Assembly: GCF_000337495.1 (NCBI RefSeq)
Contig: NZ_AOIS01000045.1
Location: 871-43,133, forward strand
Reading direction: 5' to 3'
Length of the DNA stretch: 42,263 nt
Source: Haloterrigena salina JCM 13891
Lineage (GTDB): Archaea > Halobacteriota > Halobacteria > Halobacteriales > Natrialbaceae
Positions 1 through 8,987 of the stretch are shown one piece after another; position 1 is the first letter of the stretch, and the number at the start of each line of letters is the position of its first letter. The translations under genes were made by a program, and so were the position numbers. The notes beneath the pieces were generated by a model, which was not told the origin of the DNA, made no database searches, and was given only the letters and a program-made list of their open reading frames with translations.

Positions 1-158
1 GAGACGTACAGGTGGTCGACGTCGCCGGCCTCCGCACCCGCGTCCGCGAGGCACTCCAGCCCGGCCTCCGCGAGCAACTCGAGGATCCATTCCTCCTCGC
101 GTTGCCCGAACTTCGTCATCGATGCGCCGATGATTGCTACCTCTTGCGCTGTTGTCAT
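1..158 (-). CDS. Thiolase-family acyltransferase, N-terminal fragment
   Basis: Partial gene: only the first 52 codons lie in the window and the rest is off the left edge. Reading the minus strand from the ATG at 158 gives a start MTTAQEVAIIGASMTKFGQR, then a leucine/alanine-rich helix and a DVDHLYV segment. This is the usual N-terminus of archaeal thiolases of the SCP-x/acetyl-CoA acetyltransferase-like group. In archaea these often work with a DUF35 zinc-ribbon partner, in acyl-CoA condensation for the mevalonate pathway or in fatty-acid breakdown. The catalytic Cys and His residues are outside the window, so the exact reaction cannot be assigned. It is on the same strand as the ribosomal operon, but a 450-nt gap and its own TATA box indicate separate transcription. 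Confidence 0.75.
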   Translation of the reverse strand, partial: MTTAQEVAIIGASMTKFGQREEEWILELLAEAGLECLADAGAEAGDVDHLYV

Positions 159-608
159 CCCGTAGACCGAGTAAGACGAAGTTCGGGGTAAAAATACGGC
201 CCTTGCGACAGCAGGTGAGACGCCTCGGCAGCTATTTACTTCCGTTTCGAAACCGCCCGATTACTGCTGACAATAGGTCACGAAAGAGAGGAACTCCTGG
301 TAGATGGGATATGGGGTGTAAAGATAGTACTTCTATCACACCGGTCGATGAGGACCGACGACGCCAACGGCCGTTTCACAGACAACGCGTAGGACTTTGC
401 GAATCCCCTCTCTGTGGACGGCCGTCCGTGAGCGCGTCCTACGGCTTTAGTCTGTCACGCACGAGTTGGGAGTAAGCCTCGAGTTCGCGGCTCTGGGGCC
501 GGAGGAACTGCCGAGCGGTCATCCCGCTACGCATCGTCTCGGGGTCGGCTAGAACGGGACAGATGGCTCTCGAGAGTCGAAAATAACGGAGAAGGCCGCA
601 GGTATTTC
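159..608. other. Intergenic gap between thiolase gene and secY
   Basis: This is 450 nt between two minus-strand genes. It contains the thiolase promoter near 189-197 and, just after the secY stop, a short T-rich minus-strand run (GTTATTTTCG, about 575-584) that could help end the ribosomal transcript. The only other readable item is a 31-codon minus-strand ORF at 439-534, which is not called. In many haloarchaea adenylate kinase follows secY, and it is not here. Confidence 0.6.
189..197 (-). promoter_or_regulatory. TATA box of the thiolase gene
   Basis: On the minus strand the sequence GTATTTTTA lies about 31-39 nt upstream of the ATG at 158. That spacing fits an archaeal TATA box producing a very short leader. 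No purine-rich upstream BRE is obvious. Confidence 0.5.
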
Positions 609-2111
609 TCAGTCGCCGCCGCCGAACATCTCGCGCATCATCGGGTGCATCTCCATCATCTGCTCTTCGGCGATCTCCTCGTAGAGCTTGTAGGTGATGG
701 AGACGGCCAGCAGCAGGCCGGTCCCGGTGACGCCGCCGATGGTACCGAGCATGTTCGCCCAAACGGCCAGCAGGCCGACCAGCGCGCCGCCGATAACGGT
801 CACCTGCGGGATGTACCGCTCCATGACCTTCTCGATGACGCCGACGTTCTGTCGGAAACCGGGGATCTGCATCCCGGAGTTCTGGATCTGTTTGGCGGTG
901 GCTTCGGGGCCCATGTCGGTCGTCTCGACCCAGAAGATGGCGAACACTGCGCCGCCGACGACCATGAACACCACGTCGATGGACATCCGGATCAGTACCT
1001 GCCACGCCTCCTGGCCGACGTCAGCCGTAAACCACATCCAGTCGCGCGGCGAGTAGATCGGCGCGACGTAGTAGAAGAACCCGCCGTCGGGCTGGCCGTT
1101 GGAGTACGTGCCGAGCCACGCGAGTTCCTGGCCGAACAGCTGGATCGGCCCTTCGCCGTTGGCGCCACCCTGCATGGCGAGGATCTGGCCGATGAACTGC
1201 AGGTTCGCCTGCAGCGCGCGAACGAGGATCATCGGCAGGACGCTCGCGTAGATGAGCTTCACGGGGAAGCGACCGCGAGCGCCCTTCACGCGGGCGTGAC
1301 TGAGCGGGATCTCGACCCGCACGGACTCCGCGTAGACGACGATCCCGAAGATCAGCAGCGTCGTCAGCAAGGCGATGAGCTGTCCGCCCTGGTCGGTGAC
1401 CAGCAGCGTCATCAACCCGTCGCTGGAGACCAGCGAGCCGACCTGAATTTCGCCGGTGAAGATCTGGTACCAGTTGTAGAAGAACCCGCCCTGGGTCGGT
1501 CGCAGGAACCCGGTGACGAGGCTCTGGCTCACGCTGGCGATGATGAACAGGCCGATCCCGCTCCCGACGCCCCATTTGCTGACGACTTCGTCCATGTACA
1601 GCAGGAGAATCCCGCCGATGAAGATCTGGGCGAAGATCAGCGCCTGGACCTGCGTCTGGTTGAATTCGAGACCGCCGAGACTCAGCGATTGCATGGCCGG
1701 AAGGAAGTCGCCGGCGAACACCATCGGGAGTGCGGTCAGCACCGTCATTATGACGACGAGCAGCTTCTGCAGCCCCTGGTAGAGCACCTGATCCCGCGGG
1801 TCGTCCGTGTCGAGACCGAGTAGGTTTGCTCCACCGAGCAACTGCAAGACGATGCTCGCGGTGACGATCGGTCCGATACCGACATGCAGGATCGATCCCT
1901 GCTCGCCGGCCAGCACCGAACGGAACTGACCGAAGAGGTCGGTAGCTCCTCCGCTTTGAACCCCGAGCAACGCGATGTTCGTCAGGAAGAAGTACAGTAC
2001 GAGGATGCCAGCTGACCATGTCAGCTTGCGCTTGAAGGGAACGTGTCCCTCCGGACGGCGCACTGTAGGCATCCGCGTCAAGACCGGTTCGGCGGCTTCC
2101 TTCCATCCCAT
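609..2111 (-). CDS. secY: Preprotein translocase subunit SecY
   Basis: The 500-residue protein is the channel-forming subunit of the SecYE-beta translocon in the cytoplasmic membrane, homologous to Sec61 alpha. The N-terminus (MGWKEAAEPVLTRMPTVRRP) is cytoplasmic and is followed by about ten hydrophobic segments. The first is near residues 32-52, and a plug-like region lies before TM2. The LLYMDEVVSKWGVGSGIGLF segment and the basic cytoplasmic loop VEIPLSHARVKGARGRFP before TM7 are family signatures for ribosome contact. It is the last gene of the S10-spc operon, 3 nt after rpl15. Its length and composition are normal for haloarchaea. Co-transcription with ribosomal proteins is expected to balance translocon and ribosome numbers. 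Confidence 0.97.
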   Translation of the reverse strand: MGWKEAAEPVLTRMPTVRRPEGHVPFKRKLTWSAGILVLYFFLTNIALLGVQSGGATDLFGQFRSVLAGEQGSILHVGIGPIVTASIVLQLLGGANLLGLDTDDPRDQVLYQGLQKLLVVIMTVLTALPMVFAGDFLPAMQSLSLGGLEFNQTQVQALIFAQIFIGGILLLYMDEVVSKWGVGSGIGLFIIASVSQSLVTGFLRPTQGGFFYNWYQIFTGEIQVGSLVSSDGLMTLLVTDQGGQLIALLTTLLIFGIVVYAESVRVEIPLSHARVKGARGRFPVKLIYASVLPMILVRALQANLQFIGQILAMQGGANGEGPIQLFGQELAWLGTYSNGQPDGGFFYYVAPIYSPRDWMWFTADVGQEAWQVLIRMSIDVVFMVVGGAVFAIFWVETTDMGPEATAKQIQNSGMQIPGFRQNVGVIEKVMERYIPQVTVIGGALVGLLAVWANMLGTIGGVTGTGLLLAVSITYKLYEEIAEEQMMEMHPMMREMFGGGD

Positions 2112-2114
2112 ATT

Positions 2115-2618
2115 TTATTCCTCGTCCTGTTCGGCGTCGGCTTCTGCTTCGGATTCGTCCGCAGCGTCAGCCTCCTGACCTCGTTCCGAGAGCACCGCCT
2201 CGCCGCCGGCGGCCTCGAGTTTCTCCTCGGCTGCGTCCGAGAAGGCGTCCGCCGTCACCTCGAGGGCGTTGCGGACCTGTCCCGAACCGAGGACTTTCAC
2301 CTTGTCGACCTCGTGGCCGTCCTCGACGACGTCACGGACGTCGATCGCGTAGCCGTCGTCGGTCTCCTCGGCTTGCCCCTCGGCGACGTAGAGGATCGCG
2401 TCCTCGTCGAGCTTCTGGACGTCGATCTCCGCGACCTCTTCGCGGATGTCGTGGGGGCGCTTGAAGCCGTGTTTCCCCTTCGGTTCGTAGTTGTGGAATT
2501 CGTGTTTGCTGCGTCCGGCACGGCCGCGGCCACCGCGGTGGCCCGCACCGCGTCGGTTCTTGTGGGAACCGCCGCTGTGGGTGCGCGATCCGCGTTGGCG
2601 TCGTTTTTTACTCGTCAT
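2115..2618 (-). CDS. rpl15: Large-subunit ribosomal protein uL15
   Basis: The 167-residue protein has the very basic, glycine-rich N-terminus of the uL15 family (MTSKKRRQRGSRTHSGGSHK, then repeats of GHRGGRGRAG). This extended tail penetrates 23S rRNA. It is followed by a globular uL15 domain with the KVLGSGQV core near residue 110 and the DAAEEKLEAAGGEA helix. The last 20 or so residues are almost purely acidic, a haloarchaeal addition. It sits 3 nt from secY and 2 nt from rpl30. The identification rests on both sequence and fixed operon position. Confidence 0.97.
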   Translation of the reverse strand: MTSKKRRQRGSRTHSGGSHKNRRGAGHRGGRGRAGRSKHEFHNYEPKGKHGFKRPHDIREEVAEIDVQKLDEDAILYVAEGQAEETDDGYAIDVRDVVEDGHEVDKVKVLGSGQVRNALEVTADAFSDAAEEKLEAAGGEAVLSERGQEADAADESEAEADAEQDEE

Positions 2619-2620
2619 GG

Positions 2621-3088
2621 TTATCGCATCGATTCTAGCAGGTCGTTAATCTGCCCCGTTGTATGCTTTCCGAGTTGACCGCCCTCAGCCGTCGGTTTTT
2701 TGATGCCCTCGTGGCCTCCACGCGGGGGGTGGAGTCGCAACGTCGGCGACAGTCCCTGCTCGCGCAGCGTCGTCTCCTCGGCGAGCAGCGCCTCGGCGAG
2801 CGCACCGAAGTCGTCGTAGTCGGCGTTCTCGGCCAGCCACTCCTCGTCGACGTCGGACTGCTTGCCCTCGAGGGGCTCGGCGCGCTTTTCGAGCACGGTC
2901 TCGAGCACCTCGGCGTCGGGTTCGCCGTGGGCGACGTAGTCGTTGACCTTGTGGACCATCCCTGTGTAGGTGTCGGTCTCGGGGACGAGCGCACAGTGGT
3001 TGACGCTGTGGATGTTGAGCATCTGCAGCGTGTCTTCGACGTCTTCGTGGCGGTTCACCTCACCGCGTACCTGCACAACAGCCTTCAT
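2621..3088 (-). CDS. rpl30: Large-subunit ribosomal protein uL30
   Basis: The 155-residue protein is the long archaeal/eukaryotic form of uL30; bacterial L30 is about 60 residues. It begins [20 protein letters not shown], the ferredoxin-like core, with the conserved LNIHSVNHCALVPET segment. It ends in the archaeal C-terminal extension with LHPPRGGHEGIKKP, which binds rRNA. The start codon overlaps the end of rps5 by one base, indicating translational coupling. Nothing unusual is seen for a haloarchaeon. Confidence 0.97.
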   Translation of the reverse strand: MKAVVQVRGEVNRHEDVEDTLQMLNIHSVNHCALVPETDTYTGMVHKVNDYVAHGEPDAEVLETVLEKRAEPLEGKQSDVDEEWLAENADYDDFGALAEALLAEETTLREQGLSPTLRLHPPRGGHEGIKKPTAEGGQLGKHTTGQINDLLESMR

Positions 3089-3744
3089 TACTCACTCACC
3101 TCGGCTTCCTCTCGGTTCGGTCGCCGTCGCGGGTGACGCGACTGGGACGCGTTCTCGAGCGCGTTGAACGTCGCTTTCGCGAGGTTGACCGTCGTTCGAG
3201 TGTTGCCGTGACTCTTGGTCCAGGCGTTCTCGATGCCGGCCAGCTCGAGGACGTGTCGAACCGTGTCGCTGGCGGCCAGTCCCAGCCCTTCGGGGGCGGG
3301 GATGACCTCGACCTCGACGGAGCCGGCCTTGCCGGTCGTCCGTCGGGTCAGCGAGTGTGGTCGGTCCGAACGGTCCTCCCACGACCCGGAGCCGCGGGGA
3401 ACCTTGATCATGTTCAGCTTCGCGATACCGATCGCCTTCTGAATGGCGGAGCCGACCTGATCGTCTCGGCCTTCCGCGTAGCCGACGTAGCCGTCGCGGT
3501 TGCCCACGACGACGACACATCGGAACTTCACGCGGCGTCCGGAGTCGGTCATGCGCTGGACCATGTTGATGTCCAGCACTTCGTCGTCCAGTCCGGGGAG
3601 GAGCTGGTCGACGATCTCGGGCTCCTTCAGCGGGAGGCCCGAGCTGAGGGCGTCGTCCATCGTGTCGATGTCGCCCTCCTGGACCATCCGACCGAGACGG
3701 GTGACGGGTTCCCATCCGCTGTCGTTGTAGTTGTTTCCACTCAT
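3088..3744 (-). CDS. rps5: Small-subunit ribosomal protein uS5
   Basis: The 218-residue protein has the double-stranded-RNA-binding-like N-terminal domain (residues about 55-120, with [19 protein letters not shown]) and the C-terminal GHMP-like fold ([22 protein letters not shown]). uS5 helps form the mRNA entry channel and affects decoding accuracy. The start overlaps rpl18 by 4 nt (ATGA), a coupling arrangement repeated through this operon. The length matches archaeal S5, which is longer than the bacterial form because of N- and C-terminal extensions. Confidence 0.97.
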   Translation of the reverse strand: MSGNNYNDSGWEPVTRLGRMVQEGDIDTMDDALSSGLPLKEPEIVDQLLPGLDDEVLDINMVQRMTDSGRRVKFRCVVVVGNRDGYVGYAEGRDDQVGSAIQKAIGIAKLNMIKVPRGSGSWEDRSDRPHSLTRRTTGKAGSVEVEVIPAPEGLGLAASDTVRHVLELAGIENAWTKSHGNTRTTVNLAKATFNALENASQSRHPRRRPNREEAEVSE

Positions 3745-4289
3745 TCGAGAATCTCCTCTCGTACCTCGTCGAAGTGTTCTGGTAGGTCCGTTGCGTCGAA
3801 GTCACCGCTGTAGAGCGGCTCGTCTCGCTGCTCGGCGTACTCGGCGATGTGTTCGCCGCGGGTACGCGACCAGTCTGCGAGCACACTGTCGTTGTGCGGG
3901 ATCTCGAGGCCGGCGTCGATGGCCCCCTCCTGCACCGCGAACACCTTGTTGCCGGGCGTCGCGGTGTTGAGACCGATGTCGAGTACCGCTTCCTCGACGC
4001 CGGCCTCGACGGCTCGCTGGCCGGCCAGCAGGCCGGTCAGGTACGCCGCGGAAATGTTACTCGTGGGGGCTTCCCAACCGTACTCCTCGAGATCGCTCGA
4101 GTGTGCGCTCGCGAGCGTCTCGTCGCCCTGTGGTCCGGGGGTTATCAGCTGCGCCGTAGTGTGCTTGTTGCTCTTGCGAGCGACGAGGCGCGGTTTGCCC
4201 GATTTCAGCAGGCGCAACCTCTGATGGTAGTCCGTCCGGACCTCACGGCGACGCCGCATCGGAACTTTGTATCGTGGTCCTGTCGCCAT
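3741..4289 (-). CDS. rpl18: Large-subunit ribosomal protein uL18
   Basis: The 182-residue protein begins [20 protein letters not shown] and carries the [20 protein letters not shown] segment. This basic N-terminal stretch binds 5S rRNA in archaeal uL18. A globular domain follows, with [20 protein letters not shown]. It works with uL5 to fix 5S rRNA in the central protuberance. The C-terminus is extended relative to bacterial L18, as in eukaryotic L5. It overlaps both neighbours by 1-4 nt. Confidence 0.97.
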   Translation of the reverse strand: MATGPRYKVPMRRRREVRTDYHQRLRLLKSGKPRLVARKSNKHTTAQLITPGPQGDETLASAHSSDLEEYGWEAPTSNISAAYLTGLLAGQRAVEAGVEEAVLDIGLNTATPGNKVFAVQEGAIDAGLEIPHNDSVLADWSRTRGEHIAEYAEQRDEPLYSGDFDATDLPEHFDEVREEILE

Positions 4290-4738
4290 TATTGGTCACC
4301 GTAGTTGTCGTCGATGTAGTTCATCAGGTACCGGACGCTACGGAACTCCCCGCCGCCAGCTTTCTTGTAGAGCTCGCGGTACTGCGTGGGCGTGATTTCG
4401 CCCTTGTCGCGGAGGTCACGCAGCTTCCGTCGCTGTGCGCGAATCTTGTCCTGCCACTCTTCTTTCTCGTTCTGGCGGGCGCCCTTCTTGCCGCGGCGCT
4501 TGCCCGGGCCCTTGCGGTGGCCGTAGGCGCGCTTCTCGTTGCGCTCTCGAGCGCGGCCGCGGGAGTTGCCCTTCGCGTCGTCGGCCTGAATGCGACCCTC
4601 GTCGACGAGTTCGCGGATCTCGTCGCGAGTGATCGCTTCGGCGATGTCGCTCTGGGCTTCGGGGTCGAGCCAGACGCGGTTCTCTCCGACGTCCAGGACG
4701 TCGGCTGCGAGTCGCTTCTGTGCGGAGAGATCAGTCAT
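4289..4738 (-). CDS. rpl19e: Large-subunit ribosomal protein eL19
   Basis: The 149-residue protein belongs to the archaeal/eukaryotic-specific eL19 family. It begins [20 protein letters not shown] and has the conserved RVWLDP and [11 protein letters not shown] motifs. A very basic central linker ([20 protein letters not shown], about residues 70-89) runs across the subunit surface, and the C-terminal helix contains [15 protein letters not shown]. Its start overlaps the end of rpl32e by 8 nt. It has no bacterial equivalent in this position. Confidence 0.97.
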   Translation of the reverse strand: MTDLSAQKRLAADVLDVGENRVWLDPEAQSDIAEAITRDEIRELVDEGRIQADDAKGNSRGRARERNEKRAYGHRKGPGKRRGKKGARQNEKEEWQDKIRAQRRKLRDLRDKGEITPTQYRELYKKAGGGEFRSVRYLMNYIDDNYGDQ

Positions 4739-5441
4739 TGGATTCCACCTCGACTTCCTCGTAGGTCGGGTTCAGGACGCGAACGCCCTGGTCCTCGGCC
4801 TGTTCTTCGATCCGTTCGCGCTTGCGCGCGCCGACCGAAGAGGCGATCCGAACCGCCTCGGTGTCGCCGTCGACGCCCTCGAGGTCGTCCGTGTTCTCGA
4901 CGTAGACTTCCTCGAAGCCGCTGGGGTGTTTGCCCCGAACGGGCTTCGGCGTTCGGTAGCCGGCCTGGACCTTCGGGCCCTTGCCCTTGATGCCGCGGCG
5001 CTGCTTGGACAGCGTGCCGCGGGGTCGGCGCCAGGATTCAGGCGTCCGCTTTTTCTTGTGGTAGTCCTGTCGGTTAAACTGCGGCTTGCCCTCGCTCTTG
5101 CGGCGGTTGAGCAGCCGCTGTTCTTCCTCGGAGAGATCGGGCGTCTTCTCGGTCAGCCCGCGGGGCTGAAGCTCCGTTTCGACGTCCTCTTCCGGCTCTT
5201 CTTCCTCGGCGCCCTCGTCTTCGATCTCGGCCTCGGTCTCCTCGGTGACCTCGAGGTCACCGACGTCGGCCTTGATACGCGCGGCGAGTGCGTTCCCGAT
5301 GCCCTCGGCCTTGGCCAGGTCGTCCTGGTCGGCCTCTTTGACGTCCTCGATGGACTCGAAACCGGCATCGCGCAGCGCGTCGGCCTTGCTCGCGCCGACG
5401 CCGCTGATGTCCTCGAGTTCCTGTGGTTCTTCGTCTGCCAT
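4731..5441 (-). CDS. rpl32e: Large-subunit ribosomal protein eL32 with N-terminal HhH extension
   Basis: The 236-residue protein has two parts. Residues 1 to about 60 look like a helix-hairpin-helix module ([20 protein letters not shown], then [14 protein letters not shown]), followed by an acidic linker to about residue 90. The eL32 core follows from about residue 100: [46 protein letters not shown] and [15 protein letters not shown]. The HhH extension is known in haloarchaeal eL32 and roughly doubles the 110-130 residues of the core family. Its role is not established; nucleic-acid contact is an inference from the fold. Confidence 0.96.
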   Translation of the reverse strand: MADEEPQELEDISGVGASKADALRDAGFESIEDVKEADQDDLAKAEGIGNALAARIKADVGDLEVTEETEAEIEDEGAEEEEPEEDVETELQPRGLTEKTPDLSEEEQRLLNRRKSEGKPQFNRQDYHKKKRTPESWRRPRGTLSKQRRGIKGKGPKVQAGYRTPKPVRGKHPSGFEEVYVENTDDLEGVDGDTEAVRIASSVGARKRERIEEQAEDQGVRVLNPTYEEVEVESND

Positions 5442-5444
5442 CTA

Positions 5445-5978
5445 TCAGGCACCTCCGGTCGCGGGCTTCTCGGTGATGTAGACCCCGTCCTGGAAGACGC
5501 GGGTGTCCTTGCCGCTGACGCGCGTCAGCTGCTCGATGTCCGCCGCCGTCTGGCCGACGTCCTCCTTGTTCGGACCGGAGAGCGTCAGCGCCTCGTCGTC
5601 GACGGAGACGTCGGTGTCACCGTGGATAGTCGTTCGTCGCGCTGCCTTTTCGCCGAGGAAGTTCTCGATGACGACCTCGTCGCCCTCCACGCGGACCTGC
5701 ATCGGGAAGTGAGAGTAGAAGACTTCCATCTTGTACTCCCAGCCCTCGGTCACGCCGTGGAAGGCGTTGGTGAGGTGGCTCTCGAAGGTGCCGACGGTCG
5801 CGTTGGTCTTCGCGTCCTCGGACTCGCTTTCGATTACCACGGTGTCGCCTTCGACGTCGACGCTCACGTCGGGGTACCAGAGGCGTCGCGTGACGCTCCC
5901 CTCCGGTCCCTCGACGGTTACGTCGAGGTGGTCGATCTCGACGGTTACGTTGTCAGGGGTTTCCAGTTCAACTCGCAT
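5445..5978 (-). CDS. rpl6: Large-subunit ribosomal protein uL6
   Basis: The 177-residue protein has the two repeated alpha/beta domains of uL6. The N-terminus (MRVELETPDNVTVEIDHLDV) is followed by VEGPEGSVTRRL, a core motif, and the second domain contains FYSHFPMQVRVEGDEVVIEN with the FLGEKAARR rRNA-binding segment. uL6 supports the sarcin-ricin loop and the factor-binding site. It is 2 nt from rps8 and 3 nt from rpl32e. Size and composition are normal for archaea. Confidence 0.97.
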   Translation of the reverse strand: MRVELETPDNVTVEIDHLDVTVEGPEGSVTRRLWYPDVSVDVEGDTVVIESESEDAKTNATVGTFESHLTNAFHGVTEGWEYKMEVFYSHFPMQVRVEGDEVVIENFLGEKAARRTTIHGDTDVSVDDEALTLSGPNKEDVGQTAADIEQLTRVSGKDTRVFQDGVYITEKPATGGA

Positions 5979-5980
5979 TG

Positions 5981-6373
5981 TTAGTAGACGTATGCGATCA
6001 CCTGGCCGCCGATTCCCTGCTCACGCGCCTCGTAGTGGCTCATGATGCCACTGCTCGTCGTGACGACGAGCGCACCGAAGTCTCGAGCGGGGAGATAGCG
6101 CTTCTCCCACTTCTCGAAGTCCTCGGCACCGACGCTGTAGCGGGGCTTGACGGGGCCACACTCGTTGATCGCTCCTTTCAGTTCGACCTCGAACTGACCG
6201 GCTTTGCCGTCGTCGACGTACTCGAAGCCGTCGATGTACCCGCGGTCGTAGAAGACCTCGAGCACGCTGCCGATCTCGTTCGAGGCGGGCGTTACCTCGT
6301 GGGTGAGATGTCCCACGCTCTCGGCGTTGTCGAGCCCCGAGAGCGCGTTACTGAGTGGATCGTTTCCAGTCAT
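5981..6373 (-). CDS. rps8: Small-subunit ribosomal protein uS8
   Basis: The 130-residue protein starts [20 protein letters not shown] at 6373. A longer reading frame begins at 6475, but its extra 34 residues run back through rps14 and resemble no S8. The 6373 start gives the canonical archaeal length and a 1-nt gap to rps14. Conserved features are the N-terminal ALSGLDNAE helix, the [16 protein letters not shown] core and the C-terminal [20 protein letters not shown] signature that binds helix 21 of 16S rRNA. Confidence 0.97.
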   Translation of the reverse strand: MTGNDPLSNALSGLDNAESVGHLTHEVTPASNEIGSVLEVFYDRGYIDGFEYVDDGKAGQFEVELKGAINECGPVKPRYSVGAEDFEKWEKRYLPARDFGALVVTTSSGIMSHYEAREQGIGGQVIAYVY

Positions 6374-6374
6374 G

Positions 6375-6569
6375 TTATCGATACTTCTTGAATCCCATGT
6401 CGCGAGCAATCTCACGGAAGCACTGCCGACAGAGGTTGATGTCGTACTTGCCGACCAACCCCTGCTTGCGGCCACAGCGCTGGCAGGCCTCTTCCTGCCC
6501 GGTGCGCTTTGCGGCGTGCTCGCCCGTGCGCTCGTTTTCTACGTCGCTTTCGGTTTCGCTTTCACTCAT
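6375..6569 (-). CDS. rps14: Small-subunit ribosomal protein uS14, zinc form
   Basis: The 64-residue protein is the zinc-binding type of uS14, with four cysteines at 29, 32, 47 and 50 (CQRCGR and CRQC). It ends [13 protein letters not shown], the archaeal/eukaryotic C-terminal signature. The first 22 or so residues are an acidic haloarchaeal extension ([18 protein letters not shown]). It assembles late in the head of the 30S subunit. Its start overlaps rpl5 by 8 nt. Confidence 0.96.
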   Translation of the reverse strand: MSESETESDVENERTGEHAAKRTGQEEACQRCGRKQGLVGKYDINLCRQCFREIARDMGFKKYR

Positions 6570-7101
6570 CGTCTGCCTCCTCGACGGTCACGTCGAAGTT
6601 CGCCTCGAGGAACGCGATCGCGTCCTCGGGGGTCAGTCGGTGTCGCGACGGAATCGAGCGGGTGGCTTTGTCGCGCTTGGAGACGCGGTAGCCCGGGCGC
6701 ACCATGTTGACGGTGACGTCCAGCCCGTAGATCCCGACGTTCGGGTCGTACTCCTGGCTCGGGAACTCGGTGTGTTCCTCGACGCCGAAGCTGAAGTTGC
6801 CCGTGTCGTCGAACTGTTTGGCCGAGATGTTCGACAGCGGCAGTGCCGTCTCGAGGAAGTCGTAGGCGTCGTCGTCGCGAAGGGTAACCTTCGTGCCGAT
6901 CGGGTCGCCCTGGCGAATGCCGAAGTCGGGTTCGGTCCGTTTCGCCTGGGTCCGGACGCTTTCCTGACCCGTGACCTCTTCGATGATGTCCTCGGCCTTG
7001 CCGAGTTCTCGACCGCCCTGACCGACGCCCATGTGGACGACGACCTTCTCGACGCGCGGTTCGCGCATCTCGTGGAACTCGCCGGCGTCAGCTTCGCTCA
7101 T
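6562..7101 (-). CDS. rpl5: Large-subunit ribosomal protein uL5
   Basis: The 179-residue protein binds 5S rRNA and contacts the P-site tRNA in the central protuberance. It begins [20 protein letters not shown] with the conserved [20 protein letters not shown] segment. [20 protein letters not shown] and the [20 protein letters not shown] signature follow. The C-terminus ends in acidic residues. It overlaps rps4e by 4 nt and rps14 by 8 nt, so translation of the three is probably coupled. Confidence 0.97.
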   Translation of the reverse strand: MSEADAGEFHEMREPRVEKVVVHMGVGQGGRELGKAEDIIEEVTGQESVRTQAKRTEPDFGIRQGDPIGTKVTLRDDDAYDFLETALPLSNISAKQFDDTGNFSFGVEEHTEFPSQEYDPNVGIYGLDVTVNMVRPGYRVSKRDKATRSIPSRHRLTPEDAIAFLEANFDVTVEEADDE

Positions 7102-7799
7102 TCGTCATCACCCGTGAAGTTCTCGTCGATCACGACGATGTACTCCTGGATCGTCTCGAATCCGTCGTCGTCCGTGGAGACGCCGACCGTGTTCGGGCCG
7201 CTGCCCGGCGTGATGTCGATCGCGTCGATCTCGCCGATCTTGCCGCCGTGGTTGCCACGGACGGCCGTCACGAGCGCGCCCTCCTCGAACGGGAAGTGGG
7301 CGACGATCGACTTGTCGTCGTTGTCGACGACGATCGAGTCGGTCGTCTCGTACTCGCTGCCGTCCTCGACGAGGACGTTGGTCCCGTCGTGGAGGGTCAG
7401 CTGCGTGTCCCCGCCGGGGACCTGCTGCTTGCCCTCGATCTTGCCGAGGCGGCTTCCGGCGGCGTCCTCGTCGATTTCGGTCAGCGCGAGCCGACCGCCT
7501 TCGTCGGGGAAGACGCGGAAGTATTCCTCTCGACCGGGGAACGCGACGATGTCGAAGATGCCGATCGGTCGCTTCTCGTCGTTGATCGGCTCCCCATTGA
7601 CGAGGATCGCGTCCTCGCTCAGGGCGTATCGTGCTTCCTTCTTCGAGTCGACGTAGCCGAGGACGTCCCGCAGCAAGACGACGAGGGGGACACCCTCTTC
7701 GCCGTGCGGACCGGCGCCGGCCTTGACCGTGAACGTCTCCGTCTTGCGCTCGACCGGCCAGGACTTCGGTACGGACAGTCGTTTCTGGTGTTTCGTCAT
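7098..7799 (-). CDS. rps4e: Small-subunit ribosomal protein eS4
   Basis: The 233-residue protein is the archaeal/eukaryotic eS4 (RS4X-like). It begins [20 protein letters not shown], then has an S4-like RNA-binding region ([20 protein letters not shown] with [20 protein letters not shown]). The central part has the [20 protein letters not shown] motif, and a KOW-type segment lies near the end ([15 protein letters not shown]). It lies between rpl24 and rpl5, its fixed place in archaeal spc operons, and overlaps each by 4 nt. Confidence 0.97.
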   Translation of the reverse strand: MTKHQKRLSVPKSWPVERKTETFTVKAGAGPHGEEGVPLVVLLRDVLGYVDSKKEARYALSEDAILVNGEPINDEKRPIGIFDIVAFPGREEYFRVFPDEGGRLALTEIDEDAAGSRLGKIEGKQQVPGGDTQLTLHDGTNVLVEDGSEYETTDSIVVDNDDKSIVAHFPFEEGALVTAVRGNHGGKIGEIDAIDITPGSGPNTVGVSTDDDGFETIQEYIVVIDENFTGDDE

Positions 7800-8152
7800 T
7801 CGCTATCACCTTCGAGGCGTGCCTCGCGACGCTCGTCCTCGAGGTCGAGCTCCGTGATACGGACGTTCGACGGGTCGAGCGGTCGCGGCACCTCTTCGCC
7901 GTCGGCCGTCTCGACCGTCACGTCTTCGACGTGAATCGTTCCGTCCTCGAGGATCGCGCGCAGGACCTCGCCTTCGTCGCCGGCGTGGTCGCCGCGCATG
8001 ACCTCGACCGTGTCGCCCGCGTTGACGCGGGTTCGACGGGTGTCGTACTCCTCTCGGAGCTCGTCGGACAGCGTCGCGTGAAGCTGCTTCTGTCGCTTGT
8101 GCAGCGGTGCACGCTCCGTCTGATTTCGCTGTTTAGATGGTTGTTCGCTCAT
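7796..8152 (-). CDS. rpl24: Large-subunit ribosomal protein uL24
   Basis: The 118-residue protein has a basic N-terminal tail with [20 protein letters not shown] and [20 protein letters not shown]. The KOW motif [20 protein letters not shown] follows at about residues 52-71, and then [20 protein letters not shown]. uL24 is an early assembly protein near the exit tunnel. It ends in an acidic stretch. It is 2 nt from rpl14 and overlaps rps4e by 4 nt. Confidence 0.97.
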   Translation of the reverse strand: MSEQPSKQRNQTERAPLHKRQKQLHATLSDELREEYDTRRTRVNAGDTVEVMRGDHAGDEGEVLRAILEDGTIHVEDVTVETADGEEVPRPLDPSNVRITELDLEDERREARLEGDSE

Positions 8153-8154
8153 AT

Positions 8155-8553
8155 CTATACGATCATCGTCGCCGTAGAGGCGATTGCTCCGAAGCGCTCT
8201 GCGACTTCGCGGGCGATCGGCCCCTTGATCTCCGTCCCGCGGGGCTCCTCGTTCTCGTCGATGATGACGGCCGCGTTGTCCTCGAACTTGAGGCGGGTGC
8301 CGTCGGGCCGGCGGATCGACTTCCGCTGGCGGACGATAACTGCCTCGAGAACCTGGCGGCGCATCTCGGGGGTACCCTTCGTGACCGAGACGGTCACCTT
8401 GTCACCGAGTCCCGCCTTCGGCTGGCGGTTCTTGGTGCCGTGGTAGCCCGAGACGCTGATGACCTTCAGTTCGCGCGCGCCGGTGTTGTCGGCACACGTG
8501 ATCAGGGATCCCTTCTTGAGTCCCTGAGTGACGTCGGCTTTCATCGCCTCCAT
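8155..8553 (-). CDS. rpl14: Large-subunit ribosomal protein uL14
   Basis: The 132-residue protein starts [20 protein letters not shown]. The frame also has a GTG one codon upstream (8556), but the ATG at 8553 overlaps the rps17 stop in a TGATG and gives the usual archaeal N-terminus. The five-stranded barrel signature is present: [48 protein letters not shown] and [20 protein letters not shown]. uL14 contacts the 30S subunit at an intersubunit bridge. Confidence 0.97.
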   Translation of the reverse strand: MEAMKADVTQGLKKGSLITCADNTGARELKVISVSGYHGTKNRQPKAGLGDKVTVSVTKGTPEMRRQVLEAVIVRQRKSIRRPDGTRLKFEDNAAVIIDENEEPRGTEIKGPIAREVAERFGAIASTATMIV

Positions 8554-8987
8554 CACTGATCACCCTCGTCTTCGCCCGCGAAGTCCTCGGCCGACAGCTC
8601 CGGCTCGGGTTCGGCCTGGCCGGTGAGGTCGGCGACGTCCTCCGCGGTCGCTTCCTGGGTTATTTCGACGACCACGTGCGATTTGGTCTTCGACAGTGGT
8701 CGGGTCTCTGCGATCTTGACCGTGTCACCGACCGAGAGCGGCTCGAGCACGCCCGGCACGTGAGCCGGGATGCGCGAGCGTCGCTTCATGTAGCGGTCGT
8801 ACTTCGGAACCGCTACGTCGTACTCTCGTTCGACGACTACGGTCTTGTCCATGTCCGTCGAGACGACGGTTCCCTCGAGGATCTGCCCTCGAACGGGAAG
8901 CTCGCCGTAGAACGGACACTTCTCGTAGTCGTATTCCTCCGGGTTCTCTGGTTCCGGAGGGGTTTCAACGTCTAGTCCTATTGCCAT
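8553..8987 (-). CDS. rps17: Small-subunit ribosomal protein uS17
   Basis: The 144-residue protein has the OB-fold uS17 core at about residues 28-108: [20 protein letters not shown], then [20 protein letters not shown] and [20 protein letters not shown]. The first 25 or so residues (with DYEKCPFYG) are the archaeal extension. Residues 111-144 are an acidic tail ([13 protein letters not shown] at the end). It binds helix 11 of 16S rRNA early in assembly. Its start lies inside the last codons of rnp1, an overlap of 10 nt. Confidence 0.96.
   Translation of the reverse strand: MAIGLDVETPPEPENPEEYDYEKCPFYGELPVRGQILEGTVVSTDMDKTVVVEREYDVAVPKYDRYMKRRSRIPAHVPGVLEPLSVGDTVKIAETRPLSKTKSHVVVEITQEATAEDVADLTGQAEPEPELSAEDFAGEDEGDQ

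Noticed and set aside
439..534. 31-codon minus-strand ORF (MRSGMTARQFLRPQSRELEA...) after secY
   Set aside because: It reads plausibly as an amphipathic helix, but it is very short, has no promoter or recognised family, and could be chance or a remnant. There is not enough to call a gene.
645..1823. 392-codon plus-strand frame opposite secY
   Set aside because: It is histidine- and arginine-rich with no domain and lies fully antisense to a certain secY; a codon-bias shadow.
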